The notes below the pieces were generated by a model, which saw only the letters and a program-made list of their open reading frames with translations, was not told the origin of the DNA and ran no database searches. Below, one piece after another: positions 42,922-52,800 of a stretch of 64,000 bases of DNA. The position numbers and the translations under genes are program-made. This DNA comes from Mesorhizobium sp. CA14. GTDB taxonomy: Bacteria > Pseudomonadota > Alphaproteobacteria > Rhizobiales > Rhizobiaceae. The stretch's first letter is position 1. Every line of letters starts with the position of its first letter. The stretch covers positions 1-64,000 of the forward strand of contig NZ_JAIUHR010000015.1 in NCBI RefSeq assembly GCF_020165195.1, read 5' to 3'.

Positions 42922-44418
42922 TCAACGCTCCTCACGCCAAGACGCGGCGGAGTCGCCGAACACGTCGGGTGCGCCGTCGAAGGGCTGACCGAGATGCATG
43001 CCGGTGCCGTCGATTGTGAAGCGCCGAATCTGCTTGTCATGCTCGCTGCCGCGCATTTTCAGCACCATGATCCCCCGATGCATGAAATCCCCTTCCTGGA
43101 TGTACCGCAATAGGATGATCGAGTCCGTGAGGGTTGAAATATGCTGTTCGCTAGCACTCTGGCCGCCGACGAGCGATTTGTTGGTGGCCGTGCAAAGGCC
43201 AGCGATCTCGTGTTTCTTGATGAAGGAAGTGAGGCTGATTAGGAATTCCCGGAAACCGGTCTCTGGTGCGATCCGTTCCAATGCCGACAGGCTGTCGATA
43301 GCGATCCGGTCAGGCTTGAACTCTTCAATTAGCTCGCGGATCATCAACAGGTGGTCCGGCAAGTTCTGCGCTTCCGGGTAAATGCAAACGACCTTCAGCC
43401 GGCCATCCGCCTCCATGGCCTCGAAGTCGACGCCCCAGCCGCGCGCATTGCGGAATATCTGGCCGCGGCTCTCTTCGTAGCCGACCAGCAAGGCACGTTC
43501 GCCAGCCGCCGCGCCGCCTGCCAGAAAGTTTGTCACCAGCAGGGTCTTTCCGGTGCCCGTCGCACCGCTGACGAGGGTGATGCTGTCGCGGAAAAATCCA
43601 CCGCCACACATCCTGTCGAGTTCCGGATTGCCGCTCGTCACCCGCTTGGTGCTGGATTGCTGCTCGAGCCGCAGTGAAGACAGTGGCACTGCCACTATGC
43701 CTTGCTTCACCACAAGCGTGATCGGCACCTCGCCCTCCACGTGGCGGCTGCCCCGCATCTTGAGAACTTCGATCGTACGCCTGCGTCGCTCGCGGTCGAG
43801 CGCGTTGCGCAGGATTACGACGTTGTCGGCAACAAACTCCTCGATCCGGTGGCGGGAGATCTCGCCATACTCGCTGTTGCGTTCGGCGGTCATTAGCACC
43901 GTCAAACCATCCCTCTTTAGCGCTGTCGCAATGCGAAGGAGTTCCCGACGGACCGATGTCTGCTCCGCGACGAAGTGGTCGAAGAGCTGGGTGACGGAAT
44001 CCAGCACGATGCGCTTCGCCGCGGCGTTTCGCGCAGCGTGCAGGACACGCGTCAGCAAGCCTGACAGATCGAAATTGCCGACAACCATCTGGTCGTGGTC
44101 ACGCGGGCTGGCGTCGACGAAGACCAGCTTGTTCATCTCGCGCCAGCGACGGATGTCCCAGCCGAAGCTAGCCATGTTGACCTCGATCTCGACCGGCGAT
44201 TCCTCGAACGTGACGAAGACGCCGGGCTCGTCGAGCACGGTGATGCCGTGGGCCAGAAACTGCGTCGCAAATACAGTCTTGCCACTGCCGGGCGTGCCTC
44301 CGACGATGGTGGTGCGCCCGCGCGGCAGGCCGCCCATCACAAGATCGTCGAAAGCCTCGATACCGGTCCTGACGCGTTCGAGCGCGGGATCGATGAGGAT
44401 CTCTTCAGCTGTGGTCAT
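42922..44418 (-). CDS. kaiC: KaiC-family ATPase/autokinase
   Basis: 498 residues with two RecA-like halves. CI has GGTPGSGKT (40-48) and TFEESPVEIE. CII has GATGTGKT and GYEESRGQIF; both pairs of catalytic glutamates are present. The CII phosphorylation pair Ser-Thr is conserved in SEQHISTLTDSIILL, as in the cyanobacterial clock protein. The C-terminal extension that binds KaiA is short, and there is no kaiA. The start is ATG 44418, overlapping kaiB by 14 bp. It probably works as an hourglass-type timer or stress switch with KaiB and the adjacent kinase. Confidence 0.92.
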   Translation of the reverse strand: MTTAEEILIDPALERVRTGIEAFDDLVMGGLPRGRTTIVGGTPGSGKTVFATQFLAHGITVLDEPGVFVTFEESPVEIEVNMASFGWDIRRWREMNKLVFVDASPRDHDQMVVGNFDLSGLLTRVLHAARNAAAKRIVLDSVTQLFDHFVAEQTSVRRELLRIATALKRDGLTVLMTAERNSEYGEISRHRIEEFVADNVVILRNALDRERRRRTIEVLKMRGSRHVEGEVPITLVVKQGIVAVPLSSLRLEQQSSTKRVTSGNPELDRMCGGGFFRDSITLVSGATGTGKTLLVTNFLAGGAAAGERALLVGYEESRGQIFRNARGWGVDFEAMEADGRLKVVCIYPEAQNLPDHLLMIRELIEEFKPDRIAIDSLSALERIAPETGFREFLISLTSFIKKHEIAGLCTATNKSLVGGQSASEQHISTLTDSIILLRYIQEGDFMHRGIMVLKMRGSEHDKQIRRFTIDGTGMHLGQPFDGAPDVFGDSAASWREER

Positions 44419-44725
44419 AGCCACTGTCCTTCTTGCGATAACCGAAATAGTCGAGAACCTGAGCGATGTTGCTGATGTCGCCAATCAGCCGTCGTGGAGG
44501 GATGGTTGACTCATCCGAGAGCGTCGGCGTCGCTAGAATGCCGGCCCTTTCCGCCTCGTCAGGATCCGCGACGACGTCGACGACCTGGATTTCGATACCG
44601 CCGGCCAACTCCTCCACTATCCTCAGACGGCTTGCCAGCGCCCGACGGGCGCCCGGCCCATCGCCGGCGACATACAGGCGAAGCAGGCCGTTGGCCTCTG
44701 GATTGGACCGATGACTGACGCTCAT
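44405..44725 (-). CDS. kaiB: KaiB-family protein
   Basis: 106 residues with a thioredoxin-like KaiB core: LRLYVAGDGPGARRALA, EIQVVDVVADPDEAERAGI, LATPTLSDESTIPPRRLIGD, and the fold-switch region near the end. The alternative 204-residue reading is rejected because its N-terminal half has no KaiB similarity, and ATG 44725 directly precedes the fold. It is first in the kaiB-kaiC-kinase operon, divergent from the Crp-type gene; 44726-44978 should hold both promoters. Confidence 0.9.
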   Translation of the reverse strand: MSVSHRSNPEANGLLRLYVAGDGPGARRALASRLRIVEELAGGIEIQVVDVVADPDEAERAGILATPTLSDESTIPPRRLIGDISNIAQVLDYFGYRKKDSGYDHS

Positions 44726-44978
44726 GTTCACGCCTTGCCGCAGGGAGTTGCAGTTTTCGACGTGCACGAGGCGCCACGCCGCGGAATCCAGCCGCCGTTC
44801 TTCCCTCAGCAGCCGTCGGTCTGCCTGGAAGCCGATGCACCACGGCTTGCGCTCGGTGAGGCCTGGATCAGCGCCCCCGTGCAATTTGTAGATAGCCGCG
44901 CCCGCCGCGTCTGCGCACTTGTGAACATTTCTTCGCGCCGGTCGTTGTAAACGCCGCCATTTGAAACGGAGGAGTGCG

Positions 44979-45761
44979 ATGGAGAACCCTCGAAAGCGAT
45001 CAGACCCGATCGGAAACAACCTGCTTCGGGCCCTCAGAGCCGACGACTGGGAGATCCTGCAACCGAGGCTCGAACAATGGTCGGCGCCTGCCGGGACTTT
45101 GCTGCACGAGCCAGGCGATGCAGTCCGTTACGCCTATTTCCCTTGCGGATCGGCCCTGGTCTCCTACCGCGTCGTGTTGAGCGACGGGCGAGCGATCGAG
45201 ACTGCGCTCATCGGACGTGAAGGAGCGGTCGGCGGCATCGTCAGCCAAGGCAGACTTCCAGCGTATGCGCGGGCCGAAGTTCAACTTGGCGATTCATTCT
45301 TCAGGATCGACCTGCAACATCTCGAAGAAGCCAAATTGCGTTCCTTGACATTGCGTCACCTGTTTGCCCGCTACGCTGATTGCCTGATGGCGCAGGTATT
45401 CCAATCCGTCGCCTGCAGCGCAGCGCATTCGATCGAACAGCGCGCGGCAAGATGGCTGTTGGCCGTGACAGAACGGACGGGAGCCGAAAACCTTGCGGTG
45501 ACGCAGGAACAGCTTGCTACAATGCTGGGGGTCGGCCGCTCCTATCTGAGCCGGGTCATTCGAGACCTGAGGCAGCGCGGCGTCATCGAAACCCGGCGCT
45601 CCCGGCTTGCTGTACGCAGTCCAGAAGGGCTGCGCTCGCTTGCCTGCGAGTGCAATGCGGCCGTCAGCCATCATTTCAACGACGTTTTGAAGGGGGTCTA
45701 TCCGGCGGAGGAAAACGGCATGACAGGTGCGCTGGGCATGCCGCATAGGAAAGGACAGTGA
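44979..45761 (+). CDS. Crp/Fnr-family transcriptional regulator
   Basis: 260 residues. An N-terminal cyclic-nucleotide-binding-like beta barrel (about 20-130, APAGTLLHEPGDAVRYAYFP, AETALIGREGAVGG-type turn) is followed by a helical dimer region (QRAARWLLAVTERTG) and a winged helix (LTVTQEQLATMLGVGRSYLS in outline; RVIRDLRQRGVIETRRSRLA). No cysteine set for an iron-sulfur cluster, so it is not Fnr itself. ATG 44979 follows GGAGGAG. It is upstream of ftsH and divergent from kaiB, so it is a good candidate for the module's local regulator. Confidence 0.88.
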   Translation: MENPRKRSDPIGNNLLRALRADDWEILQPRLEQWSAPAGTLLHEPGDAVRYAYFPCGSALVSYRVVLSDGRAIETALIGREGAVGGIVSQGRLPAYARAEVQLGDSFFRIDLQHLEEAKLRSLTLRHLFARYADCLMAQVFQSVACSAAHSIEQRAARWLLAVTERTGAENLAVTQEQLATMLGVGRSYLSRVIRDLRQRGVIETRRSRLAVRSPEGLRSLACECNAAVSHHFNDVLKGVYPAEENGMTGALGMPHRKGQ

Positions 45762-45875
45762 CAGACCCATTGTCGCCGGCCGGTCTGGGGCCTCCCACTT
45801 TTTTGCCCCGGACCTGGCCTACACCGATGCCGCGCGGACTGGGCGACCTATATCCGTTCCCCTGTGGAGGCCGCC

Positions 45876-47807
45876 ATGGACATGAGCAACAGAAAGACGC
45901 AGTTCAATATCTGGTACTGGATTGCGGCGTTCGTGGGCGTGATGGTCGTCCAGTACATCTATGCCACGACGCAACACGTCGCCCAGATACCGTACAGCCA
46001 GTTCGAGACCCTTCTGAATGCCGGCAAGATCGCTGAGGTGCAGGTTTCGGACCGCTTTATCCAGGGCCGCTTCAAGGAGCCGCAAAACGGCAGGCCGCTG
46101 TTTATCACTACACGCGTCGAGCCGGACCTCGCCCGTGACCTGCAGGAACACGGTGTCACTGTGACTGGCCAGGTCGAAAGCACCTTCCTGAGCGACCTGC
46201 TTTCCTGGGTTGTGCCGGTGCTCGTCTTCTTTGGCCTGTGGATGCTGCTTCTAAGACGCATGGACGGCGGCGTCGGCGGTTTGATGCAAATTGGCAGGAG
46301 CAAGGCCAGAATCTATGTCGAAGCCAATACCGGCGTGACGTTCGACGATGTGGCGGGGGTCGACGAGGCCAAGGCCGAGTTGCAAGAGATTGTGGATTTT
46401 CTGAAGAACCCGGGCGAATACGGCCGCCTCGGAGGACGCATGCCCAAAGGCGTGCTGCTGGTCGGACCGCCAGGCACCGGCAAGACTCTCCTCGCCAAGG
46501 CCGTCGCGGGCGAGGCCAAGGTGCCGTTCTTCTCGATCTCCGGTTCGGAGTTCGTCGAGATGTTCGTAGGGGTCGGGGCCGCGCGCGTGCGCGATCTTTT
46601 CGAACAGGCGCGATCCAAGGCTCCCGCCATCATATTCATCGACGAGCTCGACGCTCTTGGCCGCGCCCGCGGGACCGCGGTCGGCGGCCACGACGAAAAG
46701 GAGCAGACGCTCAACCAGCTTCTGGTCGAACTCGACGGTTTTGATCCGCAGATCGGCGTCGTGCTGCTGGCCGCGACGAACCGTCCTGAAATCCTTGACC
46801 CGGCACTTCTGCGCGCCGGCCGTTTCGACCGCCAGGTATTGGTCGACCGGCCCGACAAGAAGGGTCGCATAAAGATCCTGCAGGTTCACATGAGCAAGGC
46901 CAAGCTGGCGAGGGATGTCGATGCGGAAAAAGTGGCGGCGCTGACGCCCGGGTTCACCGGTGCTGACCTGGCCAATCTTGTGAACGAGGCGACGTTGCTC
47001 GCCACGCGCCGCAAGGCGGATGCGGTAACGATGGACGATTTCAACAATGCGGTGGAACGCATCGTCGCGGGACTGGAGAAACGCAATCGGCTCCTGAACC
47101 CGAAGGAGCGCGAGATCGTCGCCTATCATGAAATGGGTCATGCGCTGGTAGCCATGGCGCTGCCTGGCGTCGACCCGGTGCACAAGGTGTCGATCATACC
47201 ACGCGGCGTCGGCGCGCTCGGCTATACTATCCAGCGTCCGACCGAGGACCGCTTCCTGATGACGCGTGAGGAGCTGGACAACAAGATGGCGGTGCTGCTC
47301 GGCGGCAGGGCGGCCGAATGGATCGTATTCGGCCATTTGTCCACCGGAGCCGCCGATGACCTTGCCAAGGTAACCGACATAGCGCGCGCCATGGTGACGC
47401 GTTACGGCATGTCGGCAAAACTCGGGCACGTGGCGCTGGAAAAGGACCCGCGCTCCTTCCTGAGCCCTAACCCGCTCGCCGGCGGACCGCGCGAGCACGA
47501 TTACGGCGAAGCCGCCGCCGACGCCATCGACACGGAAGTACGCGACATTGTGGCGGCCGCGTTCGAACGAACCGTCGGCCTCCTCACCGAGCGGCGCGAC
47601 GTGCTGGAAAGGGCGGCACGCAGGCTGCTCGAGACCGAGACGCTCGACGAGACCGAACTTGCGTCGCTGGTCGGAGACGTCTCGGCGGATGGTGCTGTAC
47701 GGGACGGGTCTGGTCAGTCGTCGGACAAGAGGCAGCCTACGCTGCAGCCGGCCAGGACCGCGGCCGCAATCCCCACGCCCGGATCGGGGAAATTCAGGAC
47801 GCAATAG
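45876..47807 (+). CDS. ftsH: ATP-dependent zinc metalloprotease FtsH (additional copy)
   Basis: 643 residues. Two membrane segments (about 12-29 and 105-125) flank a periplasmic part. The AAA+ domain has [26 protein letters not shown] and the second region [20 protein letters not shown]. The zinc protease has the HExxH motif in [12 protein letters not shown]. The start is ATG 45876, with GGAGG 5 bp upstream, rather than a GTG 12 bp earlier. It sits in an island beside htrA and hsp20 genes, so it is probably a second, stress-linked FtsH rather than the housekeeping copy. Transmissible heat-resistance loci also carry an extra FtsH. Confidence 0.95.
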   Translation: MDMSNRKTQFNIWYWIAAFVGVMVVQYIYATTQHVAQIPYSQFETLLNAGKIAEVQVSDRFIQGRFKEPQNGRPLFITTRVEPDLARDLQEHGVTVTGQVESTFLSDLLSWVVPVLVFFGLWMLLLRRMDGGVGGLMQIGRSKARIYVEANTGVTFDDVAGVDEAKAELQEIVDFLKNPGEYGRLGGRMPKGVLLVGPPGTGKTLLAKAVAGEAKVPFFSISGSEFVEMFVGVGAARVRDLFEQARSKAPAIIFIDELDALGRARGTAVGGHDEKEQTLNQLLVELDGFDPQIGVVLLAATNRPEILDPALLRAGRFDRQVLVDRPDKKGRIKILQVHMSKAKLARDVDAEKVAALTPGFTGADLANLVNEATLLATRRKADAVTMDDFNNAVERIVAGLEKRNRLLNPKEREIVAYHEMGHALVAMALPGVDPVHKVSIIPRGVGALGYTIQRPTEDRFLMTREELDNKMAVLLGGRAAEWIVFGHLSTGAADDLAKVTDIARAMVTRYGMSAKLGHVALEKDPRSFLSPNPLAGGPREHDYGEAAADAIDTEVRDIVAAAFERTVGLLTERRDVLERAARRLLETETLDETELASLVGDVSADGAVRDGSGQSSDKRQPTLQPARTAAAIPTPGSGKFRTQ

Positions 47808-47975
47808 TGATGCTTCGGACTGCTCCCGACGGCATAGATCGCTCGTCGAAAGCCGTGTCGCACGCTGCAACGGCGACACGCGAGATTGATATCGATCGCT
47901 AGGCTTTCGAAACCAGTATATGTCGGTCACCAGCCAAGCGTTCTCGATGCCATTTGCTGGTCGCCCTAGGTGATA

Positions 47976-48122
47976 TTACGCGAGACGGGTGACCTTGCCT
48001 CGCGCAGCCTTGAGCGCGACCTTTTCTTCCTCACTGCGCCCGGCTCCGCTGCAGGGGTAAAACCCGCATGGCACAAGTGATCGTACAGGGAACTTATCGC
48101 CAGCCCTTTCCAGAAGCATCAT
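47976..48122 (-). CDS. 48-residue small protein
   Basis: A short frame with a strong ribosome-binding site (GGAGG, 4 bp before two consecutive ATG codons). It encodes a protein with one CGFYPC motif and a basic C-terminus (SEEEKVALKAARGKVTRLA). The tail resembles a broken frame next to htrA (about 36770-36830), so the two may derive from a small gene or repeat that flanks the stress module. No known family. Confidence 0.5.
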   Translation of the reverse strand: MMLLERAGDKFPVRSLVPCGFYPCSGAGRSEEEKVALKAARGKVTRLA

Positions 48123-48208
48123 GAAACCTCCTTGGTTTTGACCCGTGAACGGCAGCGCCATCCGGCCAGCGTCGGACAAGTTCGAAAGTCACCGTTCCGG
48201 CACGTGCG

Positions 48209-48743
48209 TTACTCCGGCAAAGGCGATAACGACATCGAGGTCCGGCAGATCAACCGCCTGCGGTGCATCACCGGATACCACTTCGACCTGGGCATAATGA
48301 GCAAGATTGCTTGCGCGCGCCGCGCGAATTCTTCGTCGATCTCATAGGCGATCACGCGTCCTCCAGAATCCGTCAGCTCAGCGAGGATGGCGGTGAAATA
48401 GCCGGCACCGGCGCCCACCTGAAGCACGGTCTGGCCAGGAGCGGTGTTCAGATGGTCGAAAACCAAGGCCCAAAGCGACGGCAAGCCGCTGTTAGTCCGC
48501 GTCTTTCGTCAAGCGAGACCAGAACGTCATGGTAAATCTCATGAAGTGCGGCTGAAGGGCTGGTATGGCTCGCTCCGATTTGCAATCGCGAATGGATACG
48601 CCATGCCCGTTGCCAAGGTAATGTTCGCGCGGAACCTTTGCGAAGGCCTCGATGACCGCAGGATTGTGCAAGACAGGTGACGAGACACGCAGGTCTTCGG
48701 CAAACCACCGGCGCGCTTCACTAGCATCGATTCTTGTCGGCAT
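48209..48743 (-). pseudogene. Broken protein-L-isoaspartate methyltransferase gene
   Basis: Three successive frames together spell a Pcm-type repair enzyme: ARRWFAEDLRVSSPVLHNPA with EAFAKVPREHYLGNG, then YHDVLVSLDERRGLTA, then MPSLWALVFDHLNTAPGQTV and the SAM motif LQVGAGAGYFTAILAEL. At least two frameshifts separate them and the C-terminal third is degraded. Protein repair fits the stress-module theme, but this copy cannot be functional as read. Confidence 0.8.
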
Positions 48744-49081
48744 GGATATCGGGTCCCGTGTTGCGCGTACTGATGGCCCAACTGGTAGGCGCCAGCTTTG
48801 CCGGCCCAGCGAGGGAGTCGCACGACTTTCACGGGGTTGTCATGGAAGCTGTGCGTCAGCTGAACGGCGAGGGCCTGAGCAAGCTTTAGGCAGACGGGCA
48901 ACGCGAAACGCTGATCCAGAGTTATTGTTGGACATTGGTGGACGAGTACCAAGACATCGGTATCTGCCGTTGCGGGTCGCTCAATGGTCGATAAGGAGCC
49001 CCACGTCTGTTCGAGGACCTTGCGCCCGCCTGTCTCAATGGCGGCCAAACGGGCCCTGTCATTTGGCGATGCTGATGTACT
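48744..49081. other. Interval without a supported gene
   Basis: A minus-strand frame of 169 codons (48539-49048) runs across this interval and into the methyltransferase pseudogene, but it has no recognisable motif. No promoter or repeat stands out. Confidence 0.4.
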
Positions 49082-49300
49082 TCATTCATTCTCGAACGCC
49101 TGCTTTCCCTTTGCTGCCCAGAGCGCCCGCGCCTGTGCCCCTTGATGGCTTTTGAGCTTGTCGGCCATCCAGAGCAGCGCGCCATAGATGGTGGCACGAT
49201 CATCGCCGGTCAGGTCGACGATCCCGGCCTTGATGACGAGACCGCCGAGTTCGATCAGATGGCGCGTGCGCTTGCGGCGCTCGACCTGCCATATGCGCAT
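49082..49300 (-). CDS. traD: Conjugal transfer protein TraD (Ti-plasmid type)
   Basis: 72 residues. RRKRTRHLIELGGLVIKAGI followed by DRATIYGALLWMADKL is the signature of the small TraD proteins paired with TraC and TraA in agrobacterial and rhizobial plasmids; they are probably relaxosome accessories, unrelated to the F-plasmid coupling protein. It starts one base after the traC stop, so the pair is translationally coupled and runs away from oriT. Confidence 0.85.
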   Translation of the reverse strand: MRIWQVERRKRTRHLIELGGLVIKAGIVDLTGDDRATIYGALLWMADKLKSHQGAQARALWAAKGKQAFENE

Positions 49301-49301
49301 G

Positions 49302-49628
49302 TCATGCCGCGCCCGCGCCGCCTGATGGCGACTGCGCGCCGCCCGGTTGCCTTTGAGCGCTGCCGTTGTCGCGGTTAAGCGCTGACCCAGATCGCCGCGC
49401 CCGCCCTTGAAAGAAAGCGGCCCCGCGCTTCGCCCATGCCTCCCTTTTTCCGGCATCCTTCGCCTCGGCGATGGCGACCAATGCGCCCGCCAGTTCATCG
49501 GCGGTGAGCGCATCGGCTCCGGTCGAGATGACCAGTTCGCCGAGTTGCTGCACTTTTCGCGTTTTGAGTTCCCGCGCCTTTTCTTCCAGTGCCTTCAGTT
49601 CCGCGTCGAAATCCCGTGGTTTACGCAT
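49302..49628 (-). CDS. traC: Conjugal transfer protein TraC (Ti-plasmid type)
   Basis: 108 residues. RDFDAELKALEEKARELKTR and QLGELVISTGADAL, then LTADELAGALVAI and AWAKRGAAFFQ, match the MobC-like TraC accessory proteins. The start is ATG 49628 with GGAG 6 bp upstream. It diverges from traA across the oriT region, the layout of Ti plasmids and many rhizobial mobilizable islands. The C-terminal Gly/Ser/Ala tail is low complexity. Confidence 0.85.
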   Translation of the reverse strand: MRKPRDFDAELKALEEKARELKTRKVQQLGELVISTGADALTADELAGALVAIAEAKDAGKREAWAKRGAAFFQGRARRSGSALNRDNGSAQRQPGGAQSPSGGAGAA

Positions 49629-49740
49629 GGCCGTCTCCATCTGACGTCAATGCGGCGATGATAGACGAGCACTTGCCTGAAGGCTTCAGGGTTGCCGAGA
49701 CAGCCCGGGACGGGCTGGTCGCTCCCGAGATTTTTTCGAG

Positions 49741-49765
49741 GGAGGGCGCGCTTATACGTCGTGCC
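49741..49765. other. Origin of transfer (oriT), nic-like core
   Basis: GGAGGGCGCGCTTATACGTC lies 45 bp upstream of traA, between divergent traC and traA. Its complement contains TATAAGCGCGCCCTCC, one or two changes from the RSF1010/Ti-type nic site (TAAGTGCGCCCT). The position and sequence together make it a strong oriT candidate for the adjacent MOBQ-type relaxase. Confidence 0.75.
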
Positions 49766-49800
49766 GACGTTCGCTTTGCCGTGCAAATGATCTGGTCGCG

Positions 49801-52800
49801 ATGGCGATCTATCATCTTCACGTCAAGGTCATTGGCCGCAAAGCTGGCTCAAGTGCCGTGGCGTCGGCCGCCTACCGCTCGGCCTCGCGGCTGCGCGACG
49901 AGCGCATCGAACGCAGCCATGACTTTTCGGCTAAGCGCGGTGTCGTCCATTCCGAGGTGATCTTGCCAGAGAATGCACTGGGCGCCTGGAGCGACCGCGA
50001 ACGGCTGTGGAACGACGTCGAGGCTTTCGAGGTGAGGAAGGATGCGCAGCTTGCCCGCGAGGTGGAGTTTGCCCTTCCACGCGAACTAAGCCACGCGCAA
50101 GGCATCGGACTGGCGCGCGACTTCGTGCAGGCCGAGTTTGTCAGCCGGGGCATGGTCGCCGATCTCAATGTGCATTGGGACAGGGCAGAGGATGGCAGTC
50201 CAAAACCTCATGCTCATGTCATGCTGACCATGCGGTCGGTGGACGAGAACGGCTTTGGTCCGAAAGTCCGCGACTGGAACAGCACTGAGCTGGTCGAGCG
50301 CTGGCGCGAGCGATGGGCCGAGCTTGCCAATGAGCGGCTTGCCGAACTCGACATAGACGCCCGCATCGACCATCGCAGTCTGGAAGCCCAGGGCATTGCC
50401 CTTGAGCCGCAAACCCAGATTGGTGCACCGGCGCAACGCATCGAGGGCGGTGGCCTTGACGCTGCCGGCATTGAAGCGGATCGCGCCGAACTGCACCGCC
50501 AGATCGCGCGCAACAATGGCGATCGCATTATTGCCGATCCATCCGTGGCGCTGGATGCCATCACGCATCAGCAATCGACCTTCACCCGAAAAGACATTGC
50601 GAAGTTCTCGCACCGACACAGCGACGGGATGGAGCAGTTCAACACGGTGGCGGCAGCCATCGGCAACGCACCCGATCTGGTCGAACTCGGCAAGGACGGA
50701 CGCGGTGCCGATCGCTTCACCACCCGGCAAATGATCGAAACGGAACAGCGCCTGCATCGCGCGGCAGAACGCATGGCCGGCGAGCGGCAGCATGCTGTGA
50801 GTGACCGGGATCGTGCGACGGCGTTGGCGGATGCCAAGCATCGTAGCCTTGTTCTCTCTGACGAGCAGACCGATGCACTGGATCACATCACAGATGACCG
50901 CGGTCTTGGTATCGTTGTCGGTTTTGCCGGTACCGGCAAGAGCGCCATGCTGGGTGTTGCGCGCCAGGCATGGGCAGCCGCCGGCTATGAGGTCCGAGGC
51001 GCGGCACTTTCCGGCATTGCGGCCGAGAATCTCACAAGCGGTTCGGGCATCTCGTCGAGAACCATCGCCAGCATGGAACACAGCTGGGGACAGGGCCGCG
51101 ATCTGCTCAAAGCGCGTGATATCCTGGTGATCGACGAGGCAGGCATGGTCGGCACGCGCCAGTTGGAGCGCGTGCTCTCCCACGCCTCGGACGTTGGCGC
51201 AAAAGTCGTGCTGGTCGGCGATCCGCGGCAGTTGCAGGCGATCGAGGCGGGCGCCGCATTCCGTTCGATTCATGAGCGCCATGGCGGCGTCGAAATCGGT
51301 CAAGTGCGCCGGCAGCGCGAGGAGTGGCAGCGTGACGCCACGCGCGATCTGGCGACCGGCAGGATCGGCGCTGCGATCGGCGCTTATGACGACAGAGGAA
51401 TGGTGCACCGGGCTGCCTCGCGCGATGAGGCCCGCAGTGATCTGGTCGAACGCTGGGATCGCGACAGGCAGGCAGACCCAGAGGCAAGCCGCATCATCCT
51501 CACTCACACAAACGACGAAGTGCGCGCGCTCAACAAGGCAGCGCGCGAGCGCATGCGCGTTGCTGGAGATCTCGGCGACGATGTTCACGTGGGTGTGGAA
51601 CGCGGCGCGAGAAACTTTGCCAGTGGCGACCGGGTGATGTTCTTGCGGAACGAGCGGTCGCTCGGCGTCAAGAACGGCACGCTCGGTGTGATCGAAGAGG
51701 TCAGCACGCAGAGCATGACGGCTCGCACTGACGACGGCAGGTCGGTGCGCTTCGACCTGAAAGACTATGCCCACATCGACCACGGCTATGCCGCGACCAT
51801 CCACAAGGCTCAGGGCATGACCGTCGACCGGACCCATGTGCTGGCAACGCCGGGCATGGATGCCCATGGCAGCTACGTTGCCCTGTCGCGGCATCGCGAC
51901 GGGATGGAACTGCACTACGGCAGCGACGACTTCGCGACACGAGACCGGCTCGTCCGCACGCTCTCACGCGATCGCGCCAAGGACATGGCGTCGGATTACG
52001 ACCAGGTCGACCCGGCGCAGACCTATGCCGAGCGACGCGGGATCACCTTTCGACAGCGTGTGGTCGAAATCGTGCGCCGGATCGTTCCGGAGAAGCTGCG
52101 TGACAGGATTGGCGGGCTGCTGGACGGGTTGCGCTCTCCCGAAGACGGCGAGCCGATGCAGGAACGTGGACCTGGGCCGGCAAGGCAAAGTGTTGGCGCG
52201 CGGATCGGAGATGCAGGCCGGACGCCCGGCGGAGGAAATCTCGCCACAGGCGTGCCGCCCGACGTGAATGTGCCGGTGGACGCGGAAGCGGCATTGCGCA
52301 GCGCTCGCACGAAGGCGCTTGTTCGGCACGCGCGTGCGCTCGACGCGATCCTCAGTACTGGAAATGCAGACGGGCAGGGCAGTCCCGAGCAGATGCGCGA
52401 ATTGAGAGATGCGCGTAGCGCTTTCGAGAAGGTGCGGCCGCATGGCTGGCGCGATGCCGAAGCGGCATATGTGAAAAATCCCGAACTTGTCCGCGAGGCG
52501 GGTGCCGGCCGCGTCAACCGCATCGTGCTTGCTCTCCAGCTTGAGACGGAAATCCGCACCGGGATGGACATCAATCCCGGCCGCCGCGCCGACCTGTTCA
52601 TGGAACGTTGGCAAAGACTCGATCGGACGGCACAGCAGCAATATCAGGCCGGCGACATGTCCGGCTACAAGTCAACGCGTGCGGCCATGTCCGATATGGC
52701 CAAGAGCCTTGAACGCGATCCCCAACTGGAATCGCTACTCGCCAATCACAAGAAGGTGCTCGGCATCCAAGTCGAATCCGGCCGCCGTCTGGGTGTGGAA

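Noticed and set aside
46251..47930. Minus-strand open frame of 559 codons
   Set aside because: It lies entirely over ftsH, has no motif, and is a high-GC shadow frame.
48539..49048. Minus-strand open frame of 169 codons
   Set aside because: No recognisable motif, no good ribosome-binding site, and it overlaps the isoaspartate methyltransferase pseudogene in another frame.
50086..51915. Minus-strand open frame of 609 codons
   Set aside because: Antisense to the traA relaxase/helicase core; composition is that of a shadow frame.
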